Positions 37,085 to 50,387 of a stretch of 64,000 bases of DNA are shown piece by piece; within the stretch, counting starts at the first letter, position 1; every line of letters starts with the position of its first letter. A program made the position numbers and the translations under genes. The stretch comes from Erythroxylum novogranatense. Lineage: Eukaryota; Streptophyta; Magnoliopsida; Malpighiales; Erythroxylaceae. Location: NCBI GenBank assembly GCA_029891385.1, contig CM057233.1:14015460-14079459 (forward strand). Direction: 5' to 3'. The notes beneath the pieces were generated by a model that saw only the letters and a list, made by a program, of their open reading frames with translations, searched no databases and was not told the DNA's origin.

Positions 37085-37269
37085 CCACACAAATCACCAA
37101 GGACAAAAGAATACATTGGGAATTTCTTATAGAAAGCCTGGAATCATATGAGAAAACTAGTAGCATAGATATATGAGTTGCTCCAACAAGGAAAATTGTT
37201 AAAGGAAATTAACAAAACCTATGTCACCCTCATACCAAAGGTATATGCCCCTAACTCTCTTAAAGAATA
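37085..37269 (+). pseudogene. LINE reverse transcriptase, N-terminal fragment
   Basis: Mixed frames read LLQQGKLLKEINKTYVTLIP then APNSLKEYKPIS. This is the start of the RT domain of plant L1-like LINEs (known pattern G-x-L-x-x-x-x-N-x-T-x-I-x-L-I-P-K, then Y-R-P-I-S). The match breaks at 37269 and is taken up again at about 38448, where CCNILYKVITKILVERI follows, as it should after the P-I-S motif. Confidence 0.75.
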
Positions 37270-38447
37270 CAAGCCTATTTCTTTTTTTCAAAAATTAATA
37301 GATTCATTAATAAATGGTTATTACACAACAAGGTATACAATTATACTAGTATAATACAAAAGAACTAGATTATAAGGTCATAAATGGTCCCTATGATCAG
37401 CTTAGTTCAATGCTCATCTCCTCCGCATGATAGTAGTTAGGTTATCCATAATTCCCTTACTAGTAGGTCAAGTCAGGTATGAAGTGTCACCTCCTGAAAA
37501 ATCTACTCTGTACTTCCACTTTGCTGTCTGAAAATCCTATAATTCCTTTCTTTCCAAAATCGGTTAACTATTGAAACACAACTTATCTTAACTATTTTGT
37601 AATCTGCCTAGTTTCCCATCCTCATTTTCAATAGGCAACTGATAGTTTCCTCCTATGATGCAACCGAATAATAAGTGTTTAGAGTTGCTTACAGCCCTCT
37701 CCAAATCTTCCTTGTGTAGCTACACTTGATCATAATGTGTTCCAAACTTTCCAGTTCCACACAACATAACTCACAATTCAAAGAACTAATTTTAAACTTA
37801 AGTTTTTCCTTCGCAGGTACAATGTGTAGGTCTAATGTCTTTATCCCAAACTACGGTAACCTAATTCACTATAGGTTGTTGATCGTTTTACTGAAAAGCG
37901 TTTGTATTTTTTTATAATAAACTGACTTGATTTTTCCGCCGTTCACTTAATTTCATCTGGTTTATTTAGAATGAGATCAATCCCTCTACTATTATGGAAA
38001 GGCCAAATCCATTGGCTATTTTCTATAAAACTGCTCACTTTAGTGTTGGAAGTCACCAGTCATCTCAGATGTTATAGCTCCTCGACCTTGTATAAAAATC
38101 CCCTATAATGTCAGCAATAAAACCAAAAAAGAGTTTTATTATCATCCATAATTTCATGGAACACCAAGTTTTGCATCCACTGTCTTACGCTTAAGACTTC
38201 CTTAAGGATTCCTGACAAGTCTTGCTTTATCTTCAAAGTCTAAATGCTTTCATTTTTTATGATCACATTATGGATCAATTTCACCCATAAGTCCTCCTTT
38301 TTGCTACACAACTACCATAGATTCTTATTTAGACATGCTTTATTGAGCTCCCTTGAAGAATATAACCCCAATCCTCCATGCTCCTTTGGTTGACAAATTT
38401 TCCTCTAATTAATCTTCGCTTTTGGGTATAGGAAGAAGAATTATTTC
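37270..38447 (-). pseudogene. Inverted LINE C-terminal fragment (zf-RVT region)
   Basis: On the minus strand, ICQPKEHGGLGLYSSRELNK then KNLW and KKEDLWVKLIHNVIIKN lie at about 38400-38265. These are the hallmark of the plant LINE ORF2 end. A later SLEHIMIKCSYTRKIW block (about 37745-37700) and a NRFWKERNYRIF block (about 37570-37540) match the zf-RVT end. Many stops interrupt it. It is in opposite orientation to the LINE pieces on either side. Confidence 0.75.
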
Positions 38448-38721
38448 TTGTTGTAACATCCTATATAAAGTAATAACAAAAATTCTTGTTGAAAGGATAA
38501 AATTACCCATCCTATAGAGCCTACATCTAAGGGAGACCTATTGGACATAATATTATGTTAGCCTAAGAGTTATTTAAGAACTATTTAAGGAAAATTTTCC
38601 CAAAAACTATGGATTGAAATTTGATTTTTAGAAAAAGGCTTATGACTTCTTGGATTGGAGTTTCTTGACTAATATTTGACAAGCACTAAGCTTTCCCAAT
38701 CAATTCATTCATTGGAACATA
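38448..38721 (+). pseudogene. LINE RT middle fragment, single copy, left of the array
   Basis: Frames read CCNILYKVITKILVERI, then a degraded region with EKGLLLLGLEFLD-like remains of the RT palm start, leading without a break into ATGCTTCTCAACTATCTCC, which begins the tandem units. This stretch is not repeated in the array, so it marks the array's original LINE neighbour. Confidence 0.65.
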
Positions 38722-39482
38722 CAATGCTTCTCAACTATCTCCTATAGGATACTCATAAATGTGAAACCAAACAAGTTAATTAAGGGAGCTAAGTGCCTCC
38801 AACAAGGAGACCCTTCATTACCTTACTTGTTCACCTTAGCTATTGAGGTATTGATAAGACTAATCAAAGAAATGATTAAAAAAGGACATTCAATTCTAAC
38901 ATCACGTCAAATGTTAGGGAATAAAAATTACATATTTCTCATTTATAGATGACTTAGTCATATTCTCCAAGGTAGACCCTAACTACTTAAGCCTACTTAT
39001 AACTACTCTCAACCTATTCCATTCTGTGACAAGTCTTATTATTAATAAGCAATAAAGCTACCTCATCCTATCATCCAGTGCAAACAGAATACTAGATGAC
39101 TTAAACAAATCACTAGTATAAAGGCAACTAAGCCTCTTATCACTTACTTTAACAATATTCACTTATGCATCTTAATCATTAATGACAAAACCTATATATA
39201 GATACTCTTCAATTCTCAAAAATAACTTGGCATCATACATTTCAAATGTTCCAGAAGTGTGGCCATCAGCGAGTTTCTGCTAACATACAAAGTTATCATC
39301 TCATGAATTTACTGAAGCAACATAAAATTTGGCCTCTTTGGAACACTGTTCCTCAAATATTGACAGACTGCTATAAGTTGAATAGCTACAAAATACAAAA
39401 ATGTGGGAAAGGTTCAAATAAAGTGTTGGAATCCATAATTGTTGAAACCAATTTCCAAGCTCTCTACCTACACTAGCAACTA

Positions 39483-39737
39483 TTTCCTCTTATTTAAAGT
39501 AAGTGTCATTTTAGAGAGATTTTAATTATTCAAAATAAGTGTTGTTCATGATTTTTCATGCATGTTTATAATTTTATTTTCAAAATTACTTTTTAATTTC
39601 TCTCACATCCTAATTATACAGATTACAATTTTTAGGTAATTCAACATGTAATTAATAAGGGTTTATCAAACATTTCATTAACTTTCTTAATAAGTGTGCA
39701 TCTCTTTAAAATGACACTTATTTTGGATAAGAGGGAG
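39483..39737. mobile_element. Stowaway-like MITE, unit 1
   Basis: About 255 bp, flanked by TA. The inverted ends are TTTCCTCTTATTTAAAGTAAG on the left and, on the complementary strand from the right, CTCCCTCTTATCCAAAATAAG. TA flanks and CTCCCTC-type ends are those of Tc1/mariner-derived Stowaway MITEs. It has no coding capacity. Confidence 0.8.
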
Positions 39738-40396
39738 TAATAATTATAAAGTATAGTAGTTAAGTTATTATTTCACATAAGTTAAAACGTAAAACGACTA
39801 AATTCTTCAAAAGAAACCATACTCTTAACACAAAAGAAACGACTTCGTTTCTGGATCCCTACTCTTACTACACGACACCGTTTGTTGTTTGCCGAACCTT
39901 ATTCTCCGTTAATCTTCATCCCGCTACTCGTCCTGTTCCCCTATTAGGGTTGGTTTTTCCAGTGGCGACGACGACTCGTTCCTCAACCAAACTTGTAAGT
40001 GCGACTACTCTGTTGGTTTCTTCATGTTGTACCTCTTTTTCATTTGCTTACTATCTTCTTCTCTCAGACCAGGTTTACCTAGGGAGATTCTCTTATATAG
40101 TAACTGCTTTTCTTGCATACTGTTGTTCTTCTTTCCCCTTCCTATTTCTTTTTTAGTGAATAGAGCAAGTAAGCTTACACGGTCGATTTGTCGCTCTCCG
40201 ACATTCCTTAAACCCTCAAGTTTCAAAAGGTTATCCATTCTTCTCAGTGTCTAACTAGCGAACCGTTTCATCGTGCTCGCCTGGTTCAGTCGCACACTTG
40301 CTGTCTTTCTCTCCTGTGAACTTTTGGTTGCTAATTGGTGTGGTTTGGTGTATTAGCTTGGAGTTGACATATATTTAAATTTAAAAAAAAAAGTAG

Positions 40397-40507
<111 letters not shown>

Positions 40508-41611
40508 TGAAGTTCTGTAAAGCACCCAATTCAAGTTTGTCTCTTCTAACATTTATTTATCACTTTATGTTGATATTGGGTTGAGTGGTTCGGTTCCGAT
40601 GGAGACTGCAACTTAACATATGAAGGCATTTAGGAATGTCATATTGGAGAAGTGTTGTTGACTTCTTAGCTTTTTCCGAGTAATGTTAAAGAAAAAAAAA
40701 GCTATAAACTGCTAGGCCCTCCCGCCCTGGTTGTGATATTTTAACCACCAAGTTGTGGAGTCACATATCTAGTTACTCTCTGTCTTTGATTGGTTCTTGT
40801 TCTTCGGACTCCTCTAACATGGCTCTTTCTGGTTCTAGCCTAGTGGAGTTGCAATGCTTCTCAACTATCTCCTATAGGATACTCATAAATGTGAAACCAA
40901 ACAAGATAATTAAGGGAGCTAAGTGCCTCAAACGAGGAGACCCTTCATTACCCTACTTGTTCACCTTAGCTATTGAGGTATTGGTAAGGCTAATCAAACA
41001 AATGATTAAAAAAGGACATTTAATTCAAATATCACGCCAAATGTTAGGGAATAAAAATTACATATTTCTCATTTATAGATGACTTAGTCATATTCTCCAA
41101 GGTAGACCCTAACTACTTAAGCCTACTTATAACTAGTCTCAACCTATTCCAGTTTGTGACAAGTCTTATTATTAATAAGCAATAAAGCTACCTCATCCTA
41201 TCATCCAGTGCAAACAGAATACTAGATGACTTAAACAAATCACTAGTATAAAGGCAACTAAGCCTCTTATCACTTACTTTAACAATATTCACTTATGCAT
41301 CTTAATCATTAATGACAAAACCTATATATAGATACTCTTCAATTCTCAAAAATAACTTGGCATCATACGTTTCAAATGTTCCAGAGGTGTGGCCATCAGC
41401 GAGTTTCTGCTAACATACGAAGTTATCATCTCATGAATTTACTGAAGCAACATCAAATTTGGCCTCTTTGGAACACTGTTCCTCAAATATTGACAGAATG
41501 CTAAATGTTGAATAGCTACAAAATACAAAAATGTGGGAAAGGTTCAAATAAAGTGTTGGAATCCATAATTGTTGAAACCAATTTCCAAGCTCTCTACCGC
41601 ACTAGCAACTA

Positions 41612-41862
41612 TTTCCTCTTATTTAAAGTAAGTGTCGTTTTAGAGATTTTAATTATTCAAAATAAGTGTCGATTCATGATTTTTCATGCATGTTTATAAT
41701 TTTATTTTCAAAATTACTTTTAATTTCTCTCACATCCTAATTATCTGATTACATTTTTAGGTAATTCAACATGTAATTAATAAGGGCATATCAAACATTT
41801 CATTAACTTTCTTAATAAGTGTGCATCTCTTTAAAACGACACTTATTTTGGATAAGAGGGAG
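41612..41862. mobile_element. Stowaway-like MITE, unit 2
   Basis: Same element as at 39483, slightly shortened by small deletions. TA flanks at 41610-41611 and 41863-41864. Confidence 0.8.
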
Positions 41863-42529
41863 TAATAATTATAAAGTATAGTAGTTAAGTTATTATTTCA
41901 CATAAGTTAAAACGTAAAATGACTAAATTCTTCAAAAGAAACCATACTCTTAGCACAAAAGAAACGACTTCGTTTCTGGATCCCTACTCTTACTACACGA
42001 CACCGTTTGTTGTTTACCGAACCTTATTCTCCGTTAATCTTCATCCCGCTACTCGTCCTGTTCCCCTATTAGGGTTGGTTTTTCCAATGGCGATGACGAC
42101 TCGTTCCTCAACCAAACTTGTAAGTGCGACTACTCTGTTGGTTTCTTCCTGCTCTACCTCTTTTTTTTCATTTGCTTACTATCTTCTTCTCTCAGACCAG
42201 GTTTACCTAGGGAGATTCTCTTATATAGTAACTGCTTTTCTTGTATACTGTTGTTCTTCTTTCCCCTTCCTATTTCTTTTTCAGTGAATAGAGCAAGTAA
42301 GCTTACATGGTCGATTTGTCGCTCTCCGACATTCCTTAAACCCTCAAGTTTCAAAAGGTTATCCATTCTTCTCAGTGTCTGACTAGCGCACCGTTTCATC
42401 GTCCTCGCCTGGTTCAGTCGCACACTTGCTGTCTTTCTCTCCTATGAACTTTTGGTTGCTAATTGGTGTGGTTTGGTGTATTAGCTTGGAGTTGACATAT
42501 ATTTAAATTTTAAAAAAAAGTAGAAACTA

Positions 42530-42610
42530 ATGAAGATAGAGGAGGTACAGTCAACAGCCAAGAAGCAAAGAATTGCCACTCACACCCACATCAAAGGCCT
42601 TGGCCTTGAG
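42530..42610 (+). pseudogene. RuvB-like 1 first coding exon, unit 2
   Basis: All 27 codons intact with the GTAACA donor; the same protein sequence as in unit 1. Confidence 0.88.
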
Positions 42611-43747
42611 GTAACACCACTTCACTTTTCCCTATGAAGTTCTGTAAAGCACCCAATTGAAGTTTGTCTCTTCTAACATTTATTTATCACTTTATGTTGA
42701 TATTGGGTTGAGTGGTTCGGTTCCGATGGAGACCGCAACTTAACATATGAAGGCATTTAGGAATGTCATATTGGAGAAGTGTTGTTGACTTCTTAGCTTT
42801 TTCCGAGTAATGGGAAAGAAAAAAAAGCTAAAAACTGCTAGGTCCTCCCGCCCTGGTTGTGATATTTTAACCACCAAATTGTGGAGTCACATATCTATTT
42901 ACTCTCTGTCTTTGATTGGTTCTTGTTCTTCGGACTCCTCTAATATGGCTCTTTCTGGTTCTAGCCTAGTGGAGTTGCAATGCTTCTCAACTATCTCCTA
43001 TAGGATACTCATAAATGTGAAACCAAAAAAGTTAATTAAGGTAATTAAGGGAGCTAAGTGCCTCAAAGGAGGAGACCCTTCATTACCCTACTTGTTCACC
43101 TTAGCTATTGAGGTATTGGTAAGGCTAATCAAGCAAATGATTAAAAAAGGACATTCAATTCAAATATCACGCCAAATGTTAGGGAATAAAAATTACATAT
43201 TTCTCATTTATAGATGACTTAGTCATATTCTCCAAGGTAGACCCTAACTACTTAAGCCTACTTATAACGACTCTCAACCTATTCCAGTCTGTGAAAAGTC
43301 TTATTATTAATAAGCAATAAAGCTACCTCATCCTATCATCCAGTGCAAACAGAATACTAGATGACTTAAACAAATCACTAGTATAAAGGTAACTAAGCCT
43401 CTTATCACTTACTTTAACAATATTCACTTATGCATCTTAATCATTAATGACAAAACCTATATATAGATACTCTTCAATTCTCAAAAATAACTTGGCATCA
43501 TACGTTTCAAATATTCCAGAGGTGTGGCCATCAACGAGTTTCTGCTAACATACGAAGTTATCATCTCATGAATTTACTGAAGCAACATCTAATTTGGCCT
43601 CTTTGGAACACTGTTCCTCAAATATTGACAGACTGCTATATGTTTAATAGCTACAAAATACAAAAATGTGGGAAAGGTTCAAATAAAGTGTTGGAATCCA
43701 TAATTGTTGAAACCAATTTTCACGCTCTCTACCTGCACTAGCAACTA

Positions 43748-44000
43748 TTTCCTCTTATTTAAAGTAAGTGTCGTTTTAGAGAGATTTTAATTATTCAAAA
43801 TAAGTGTCATTCATGATTTTTAATGCATGTTTATAATTTTATTTTCAAAATTACTTTTTAATTTCTCTCACATCCTAATTATCTGATTACATTTTTAGGT
43901 AATTCAACATGTAATTAATAAGGGTATATCAAACATTTCATTAACTTTCTTAATAAGTGTGCATTTCTTTAAAACGACACTTATTTTGGATAAGAGGGAG
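43748..44000. mobile_element. Stowaway-like MITE, unit 3
   Basis: Same element and same TA-flanked site as in units 1 and 2; it was present before the array expanded. Confidence 0.8.
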
Positions 44001-44664
44001 TAATAATTATAAAGTATAGTAGTTAAGTTATTATTTCACATAAGTTAAAACGTAAAACGACTAAATTCTTCAAAAGAAACCATACTCTTAGCACAAAAGA
44101 AGCGACTTCGTTTCTGGATCCCTACTCTTACTACACGACACCGTTTGTTGTTTGCCGAACCTTATTCTCCGTTAATCTTCATCCCCCTACTCGTCTTGTT
44201 CCCCTATTAGGGTTGGTTTTTCCAGTGGCGACGACGACTCGTTCCTCAACCAAACTTGTAAGTGTGACTACTCTGTTGGTTTCTTCCTGCTCTACCTCTT
44301 TTTCATCTGCTTACTATCTTCTTCTCTCAGACCAGGTTTACCTAGGGAGATTCTCTTATATAGTAACTGCTTTTCTTGTATACTGTTGTTCTTCTTTCCC
44401 CTTCCTATTTCTTTTTCAGTGAATAGAGCAAGTAAGCTTACATGGTCGATTTGTCGCTCTCCGACATTCCTTAAACTCTCAAGTTTCAAAAGGTTATCCA
44501 TTCTTCTCAGTGTCTAACTAGCGCACCGTTTCATCGTGCTCGCCTGGTTCAGGCTCACACTTGCTGTCTTTCTCTCCTGTGAACTTTTGGTTGCTAATTG
44601 GTGTGGTTTGGTGTATTAGCTTGGAGTTGACATATATTTAAATGTAAAAAAAAAGTAGAAAATA

Positions 44665-44745
44665 ATGAAGATAGAGGAGGTACAGTCAACAGCCAAGAAG
44701 CAAAGAATTGCCACTCACACCCACATCAAAGTCCTTGGCCTTGTG
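44665..44745 (+). pseudogene. RuvB-like 1 first coding exon, unit 3 (two substitutions)
   Basis: Open, but Gly23 is Val and the last residue Glu27 is Val (AAAGTCCTTGGCCTTGTG before the GT donor). Both positions are constant in the other copies. Confidence 0.85.
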
Positions 44746-45873
44746 GTAACACCACTTCACTTTTCCCTATGAAGTTCTGTAAAGCACCCAATTGAAGTTT
44801 GTCTCTTCTAACATTTATTTATCACTTTATGTTGATATTGGGTTGAGTAGTTCAGTTTCGATGGAGACTGCAACTTAACATATGAAGGCATTTAGGATTG
44901 TCATATTGGAGAAGTGTTGTTGACTTCTTAGCTTCTTCCGAGTAATGTGAAAGAAAAAAAAGCTAAAAACTTCTTGGTCCTCCCGCCCTGGTTGTGATAT
45001 TTTAACCACCAAGTTGTGGAGTCACATATCTAGTTACTCTCTGTCTTTGATTGGATCTTGTTCTTCGGACTCCTCTAACATGGCTCTTTCTGGTTCTAGC
45101 CTAGTGGAGTTACAATGCTTCTCAACTATCTCCTATAGGATACTCATAAATGTGAAACCAAACAAGTTAATTAAGGGAGCTAAGTGCCTCAAACGAGGAG
45201 ACCCTTCATTACCCTACTTGTTCACCTTAGCTATTGAGGTATTGGTAAGGCTAATCAAACAAATGATTAAAAAAGGACATTCAATTCAAATATCACGCCA
45301 AATGTTAGGGAATAAAAATTACATATTTCTCATTTATAGATGACTTAGTCATATTCTCCAAGGTAGACCCTAACTACTTAAGCCTACTTATAACTACTCT
45401 CAACCTATTCCAGTTTGTGACAAGTCTTATTATTAATAAGCAATAAAGCTACCTCATCCTATCATCCAGTGCAAACAGAATACTAGATGACTTAAACAAA
45501 TCACTAGTATAAAGGCAACTAAGCCTCTTATCACTTACTTTAACAATATTCACTTATGCATCTTAATCATTAATGACAAAACCTATACATAGATACTCTT
45601 CAATTCTCAAAAATAACTTGGCATCATACGTTTCAAATGTTCCAGAGGTGTGGCCATCAGCGAGTTTATGCTAACATATGAAGTTATCATCTCATGAATT
45701 TACTGAAGCAACATCAAATTTGGCCTCTTTGGAACACTGTTCCTCAAATATTGACAGAATGCTATATGTTGAATAGCTACAAAATACAAAAATGTGGGAA
45801 AGGTTCAAATAAAGTGTTGGAATCCATAATTGTTGAAACCAATTTCCAAGCTCTCTACCTGCACTAGCAACTA

Positions 45874-46128
45874 TTTCCTCTTATTTAAAGTATGTGTCGT
45901 TTTAGAGAGATTTTAATTATTCAAAATAAGTGTCATTCATGATTTTTCATGCATGTTTATAATTTTATTTTCAAAATTACTTTTTAATTTCTCTCACATC
46001 CTAATTATACAGATTACAATTTTTAGGTAATTCAACATGTAATTAATAAGGGTATATCAAACATTTCATTAACTTTCTTAATAAGTGTGCATCTCTTTAA
46101 AACGAAACTTAATTTGGATAAGCGGGAG
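45874..46128. mobile_element. Stowaway-like MITE, unit 4
   Basis: Same element; the right inverted end has extra changes (CGAAACTTAATTTGG and AGCGGGAG). Confidence 0.8.
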
Positions 46129-46782
46129 TAATAATTATAAAGTATAGTAGTTAAGTTATTATTTCACATAAGTTAAAACGTAAAACGACTAAATTCTTCA
46201 AAAGAAACCATACTCTTAGCACAAAAGAAACGACTTCGTTTCTGGATCCCTACTCTTACTACACGACACCGTTTGTTGTTTGCCGAACCTTATTCTCCGT
46301 TAATCTTCATCCCATTACTCGTCCTGTTCCCCTATTAGGTTGGTTTTTCCGATGGCGACGACGACTCGTTCTCAACCAAGCTTGTAAGTCGACTACTCAG
46401 TTGGTTTCTTCTGCTCCACCTCTTTTCATCGCTACTATCTTCTTCTCTCGGACCGAGTTTACCTGGGAGATTCTCTTATATAATCGCTTTTCTTGTATCT
46501 CGTTGTTCTTCTTTCCCTTCCTATTTCTTTTTCAAAGTGAATAGAGCAAGTAAGCTTACACGGTCGATTTGTCGCTCTCCGACATTCCTTAAACCCTCAA
46601 GTTTCAAAAGGTTATCCATTCTTCTCAGTGTCTGACTAGCACACCGTTTCATCGTGCTCGCCTGGTTCAGGCTCACACTTGCTGTCTTTCTCTCCTGTGA
46701 ACTTTTGGTTGCTAATTGGTGTGGTTTGGTGTATTAGCTTGGGGTTGACATATATTTAAATTTAAAAAAAAAGTAGAAAATA

Positions 46783-46863
46783 ATGAAGATAGAGGAGGTA
46801 CAGTCAACAGCCAAGAAGCAAAGAATTGCCACTCACACCCACATCAAAGGCTTTGGCCTTGAG
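46783..46863 (+). pseudogene. RuvB-like 1 first coding exon, unit 4
   Basis: Open 27 codons with one replacement, Leu24 to Phe (AAAGGCTTTGGCCTTGAG). GTAACA donor kept. Confidence 0.87.
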
Positions 46864-47993
46864 GTAACACAACTTCACTTTTCCTTATGAAGTTCTGTAA
46901 AGCACCCAATTGAAGTTTGTCTCTTCTAACATTTATTTTGTCACTTTATGTTGATATTGGGTTGAGTGGTTCGGTTCCGATGGAGACTGCAACTTAACAT
47001 ATGAAGGCATTTAGGATTGTCATATTGGAGAAGTGTTGTTGACTTCTTAGCTTCTTCCGAGTAATGTGAAAGAAAAAAAAAGCTAAAAACTGTTAGGTCC
47101 TCCCGCCCTGGTTGTGATATTTTAACCACCAAGTTGTGGAGTCACATATCTAGTTACTCTCTGTCTTTGATTGGATCTTGTTCTTCGGACTCCTCTAACA
47201 TGGCTCTTTCTGGTTCTAGCCTAGTGGAGTTGCAATGCTTCTCAACTATCTCTTATAGGATACTCATAAATGTGAAACCAAACAAGTTAATTAAGGGAGC
47301 TAAGTGCCTCAAACGAGGAGACCCTTCATTACCCTACTTGTTCACCTTAGCTATTGAGGTATTGGTAAGGCTAATCAAACAAATGATTAAAAAAGGACAT
47401 TCAATTCAAATATCACGCCAAATGTTAGGGAATAAAAATTACATATTTCTCATTTATAGATGACTTAGTCATATTCTCCAAGGTAGACCCTAACTACTTA
47501 AGCCTACTTATAACTACTCTCAACCTATTCCAGTTTGTGACAAGTCTTATTATTAATAAGCAATAAAGCTACCTCATCCTATCATCCAGTGCAAACAGAA
47601 TACTAGATGACTTAAACAAATCACTAGTATAAAGGCAACTAAGCCTCTTATCACTTACTTTAACAATATTCACTTATGCATCTTAATCATTAATGACAAA
47701 ACCTATATATAGATACTCTTCAATTCTCAAAAATAACTTGGCATCTTACGTTTCAAATGTTCCAGAGGTGTGGCCATCAGCGAGTTTCTGCTAACATACG
47801 AAGTTATCATCTCATGAATTTACTGAAGCAACATCAAATTTGGCCTCTTTGGAACACTGTTCCTCAAATATTGACAGAATGCTATATGTTGAATAGCTAC
47901 AAAATACAAAAATGTGGGAAAGGTTCAAAAAAAGTGTTGGAATCCATAATTGTTGAAACCAATTTCCAAGCTCTCTACCTGCACTAGCAACTA

Positions 47994-48248
47994 TTTCCTC
48001 TTATTTAAAGTAAGTGTCGTTTTAGAGAGATTTTAATTATTCAAAAGAAGTGTCGTTCATGATTTTTCATGCATGTTTATAATTTTATTTTCAAAATTAC
48101 TTTTTAATTTCTCTCACATCCTAATTATACAGATTACAATTTTTAGGTAATTCAACATGTAATTAATAAGGGTATATCAAACATTTCATTAACTTTCTTA
48201 ATAAGTGTGCATCTCTTTAAAACGACACTTATTTTGGATAAGAGGGAG
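47994..48248. mobile_element. Stowaway-like MITE, unit 5
   Basis: Same element at the same site, TA flanks at 47992-47993 and 48249-48250. Confidence 0.8.
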
Positions 48249-48911
48249 TAATAATTATAAAGTATAGTAGTTAAGTTATTATTTCACATAAGTTAAAACG
48301 TAAAACGACTAAATTCTTCAAAAGAAAACATACTCTTAGCACAAAAGAAACGACTTTGTTTCTGGATCCCTACTCTTACTACACGACACCGTTTGTTGTT
48401 TGCCGAACCTTATTCTCCGTTAATCTTCATCCCGCTATTCGTCCTGTTCCCCTATTAGGGTTGGTTTTTCCAGTGGCGACGACAACTCGTTCCTCAACCA
48501 AACTTGTAAGCGCGACTACTCTGTTGGTTTCTTCCTGCTCTACCTCTTTTTTTTCATCTGCTTACTATCTTCTTCTCTCAGACCAGGTTTACCTAGGGAG
48601 ATTCTCTTATATAGTAAATGACTTTTCAGATATCTTGTTGTTCTTCTTTCCCCTTCCTATTTCTTTTTCAGTGAATAGAGCAAGTAAGCTTACAAGGTCG
48701 ATTTGTCGCTCTCCGACATTCCTTAAACCCTCAAGTTTCAAAAGGTTATCCATTCTTCTCAAGGCTCGACTAGCGATCGTTTCATCGTGCTCACTTTGGT
48801 TCATCGCAAGACACTTAACATCTTTCTCTCCTATGAACTTTTGGTTGCTAATTTGTGTGGTTTGGTGTATTAGCTTGGAGTTGACATATATTTAAATTAA
48901 AAAAAAAGTAG

Positions 48912-49022
<111 letters not shown>

Positions 49023-50136
49023 TGAAGTTCTGTAAAGCACCCAATTCAAGTTTGTCTCTTCTAACATTTATTTATCACTTTATGTTGATATTGGGTTGAG
49101 TGGTTCGGTTCCGATGGAGACTGCAACTTAACATATGAAGGCATTTAGGCTTGTCATATTGGAGAAGTTTTGTTGACTTCTTAGCTTTTTCCGAGTAATG
49201 TGAAAGAAAAAAAAAGCTATAAACTGCTAGGTCCTCCCGCCCTGGTTGTGATATTTTAACCACCAAGTTGTGGAGTCACATATCTAGTTACTCTCTGTCT
49301 TTGATTGGTTCTTGTTCTTCGGACTCCTCTAACATGGCTCTTTCTGGTTCTAGCCTAGTAGAGTTGCAATGCTTCTCAACTATCTCCTATAGGATACTCA
49401 TAAATGTGAAACCAAAAAAGTTAATTAAGCTAATTAAGGGAGCTAAGTGCCTCAAACGAGGAGACCCTTCATTACTCTACTTGTTCACCTTAGCTATTGA
49501 GGTATTGGTAAGGCTAATCAAACAAATGATTAAAAAAGGACATTCAATTCAAATATCACGCCAAATGTTAGGGAATAAAAATTACATATTTCTCATTTAT
49601 AGATGACTTAATCATATTCTCCAAGGTAGACCCTAACTACTTAAGCCTACTTATAACTACTCTCAACTTATTCCAGTCTGTGAAAAGTCTTATTATTAAT
49701 AAGCAATAAAGCTATCTCATCCTATCATCCAGTGCAAACAGAATACTAGATGACTTAAACAAATCACTAGTATAAAGGCAACTAAGCCTCTTATCACTTA
49801 CTTTAACAATATTCACTTATGCATCTTAATCATTAATGTCAAAACCTATATATAGATACTCTTCAATTCTCAAAAATAACTTGGCATCATACGTTTCAAA
49901 TATTCCAGAGGTGTGGCCATCAGCGAGTTTCTGCTAACATACGAAGTTATCATCTCATGAATTTACTGAAGCAACATCAAATTTGGCCTCTTTGGAACAC
50001 TGTTCCTCAAATATTGACAGACTGCTATATGTTGAATAGCTACAAAATACAAAAATGTGGGAAAGGTTCAAATAAAGTGTTGGAATCCATAATTGTTGAA
50101 TCTAATTTCCAAGCTCTCTACCTGCACTAGCAACTA

Positions 50137-50387
50137 TTTCCTCTTATTTAAAGTGTCGTTTTAGAGAGATTTTAATTATTCAAAATAAGTTTCGTTCATG
50201 ATTTTTCATGCTTGTTTATAATTTTATTTTCAAAATTACTTTTTAATTTCTCTCACATCCTAATTATACAGATTACAATTTTTAGGTAATTCAACATGTA
50301 ATTAATAAGGGTATATCAAACATTTCATTAACTTTCTTAATAAGTGTGCATCTCTTTAAAACGACACTTATTTTGGATAAGAGGGAG
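50137..50387. mobile_element. Stowaway-like MITE, unit 6
   Basis: Same element, with TAAG lost from the left inverted end (AAAGTGTCG). Confidence 0.8.

Larger units (their letters stand above)
40853..42977 (+). repeat. Array unit 2
   Basis: 2125 bp. The leader exon keeps an ATG (42087; ATGGCGATGACGACTCG), giving a possible short peptide before the GTAAGT donor. LINE RT frame 40753-41082 spans the junction with unit 1, so its first 33 residues come from the presumed RuvB-like 1 intron. Confidence 0.9.
42978..45112 (+). repeat. Array unit 3
   Basis: 2135 bp. Carries a 9-bp duplication (TTAATTAAGGTAATTAAGG) in the LINE part near 43030 and the variants GTCTGTGAAAAG and CAAATATTCC, shared with unit 6 but not with its neighbours. 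Confidence 0.9.
45113..47232 (+). repeat. Array unit 4
   Basis: 2120 bp. The leader exon and intron (46338-46540) contain a cluster of single-base losses absent from neighbouring units, for example TTAGGTTGG for TTAGGGTTGG and GTAAGTCGAC for GTAAGTGCGAC. The rest of the unit is ordinary. Confidence 0.9.

Noticed and set aside
39246..39476. 76-codon frame MFQKCGHQRVSAN.. in several units
   Set aside because: No recognisable domain. It is open in units 1, 5 and 7 but altered in others, so it is probably a by-product of the repeat.
40753..41082. 109-codon frame MWSHISSYSLSL.. repeated in most units
   Set aside because: It is a chimera of presumed RuvB-like 1 intron and one frame of the LINE fragment; the conserved RT residues switch to another frame before the catalytic box. 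It repeats only because the unit repeats.
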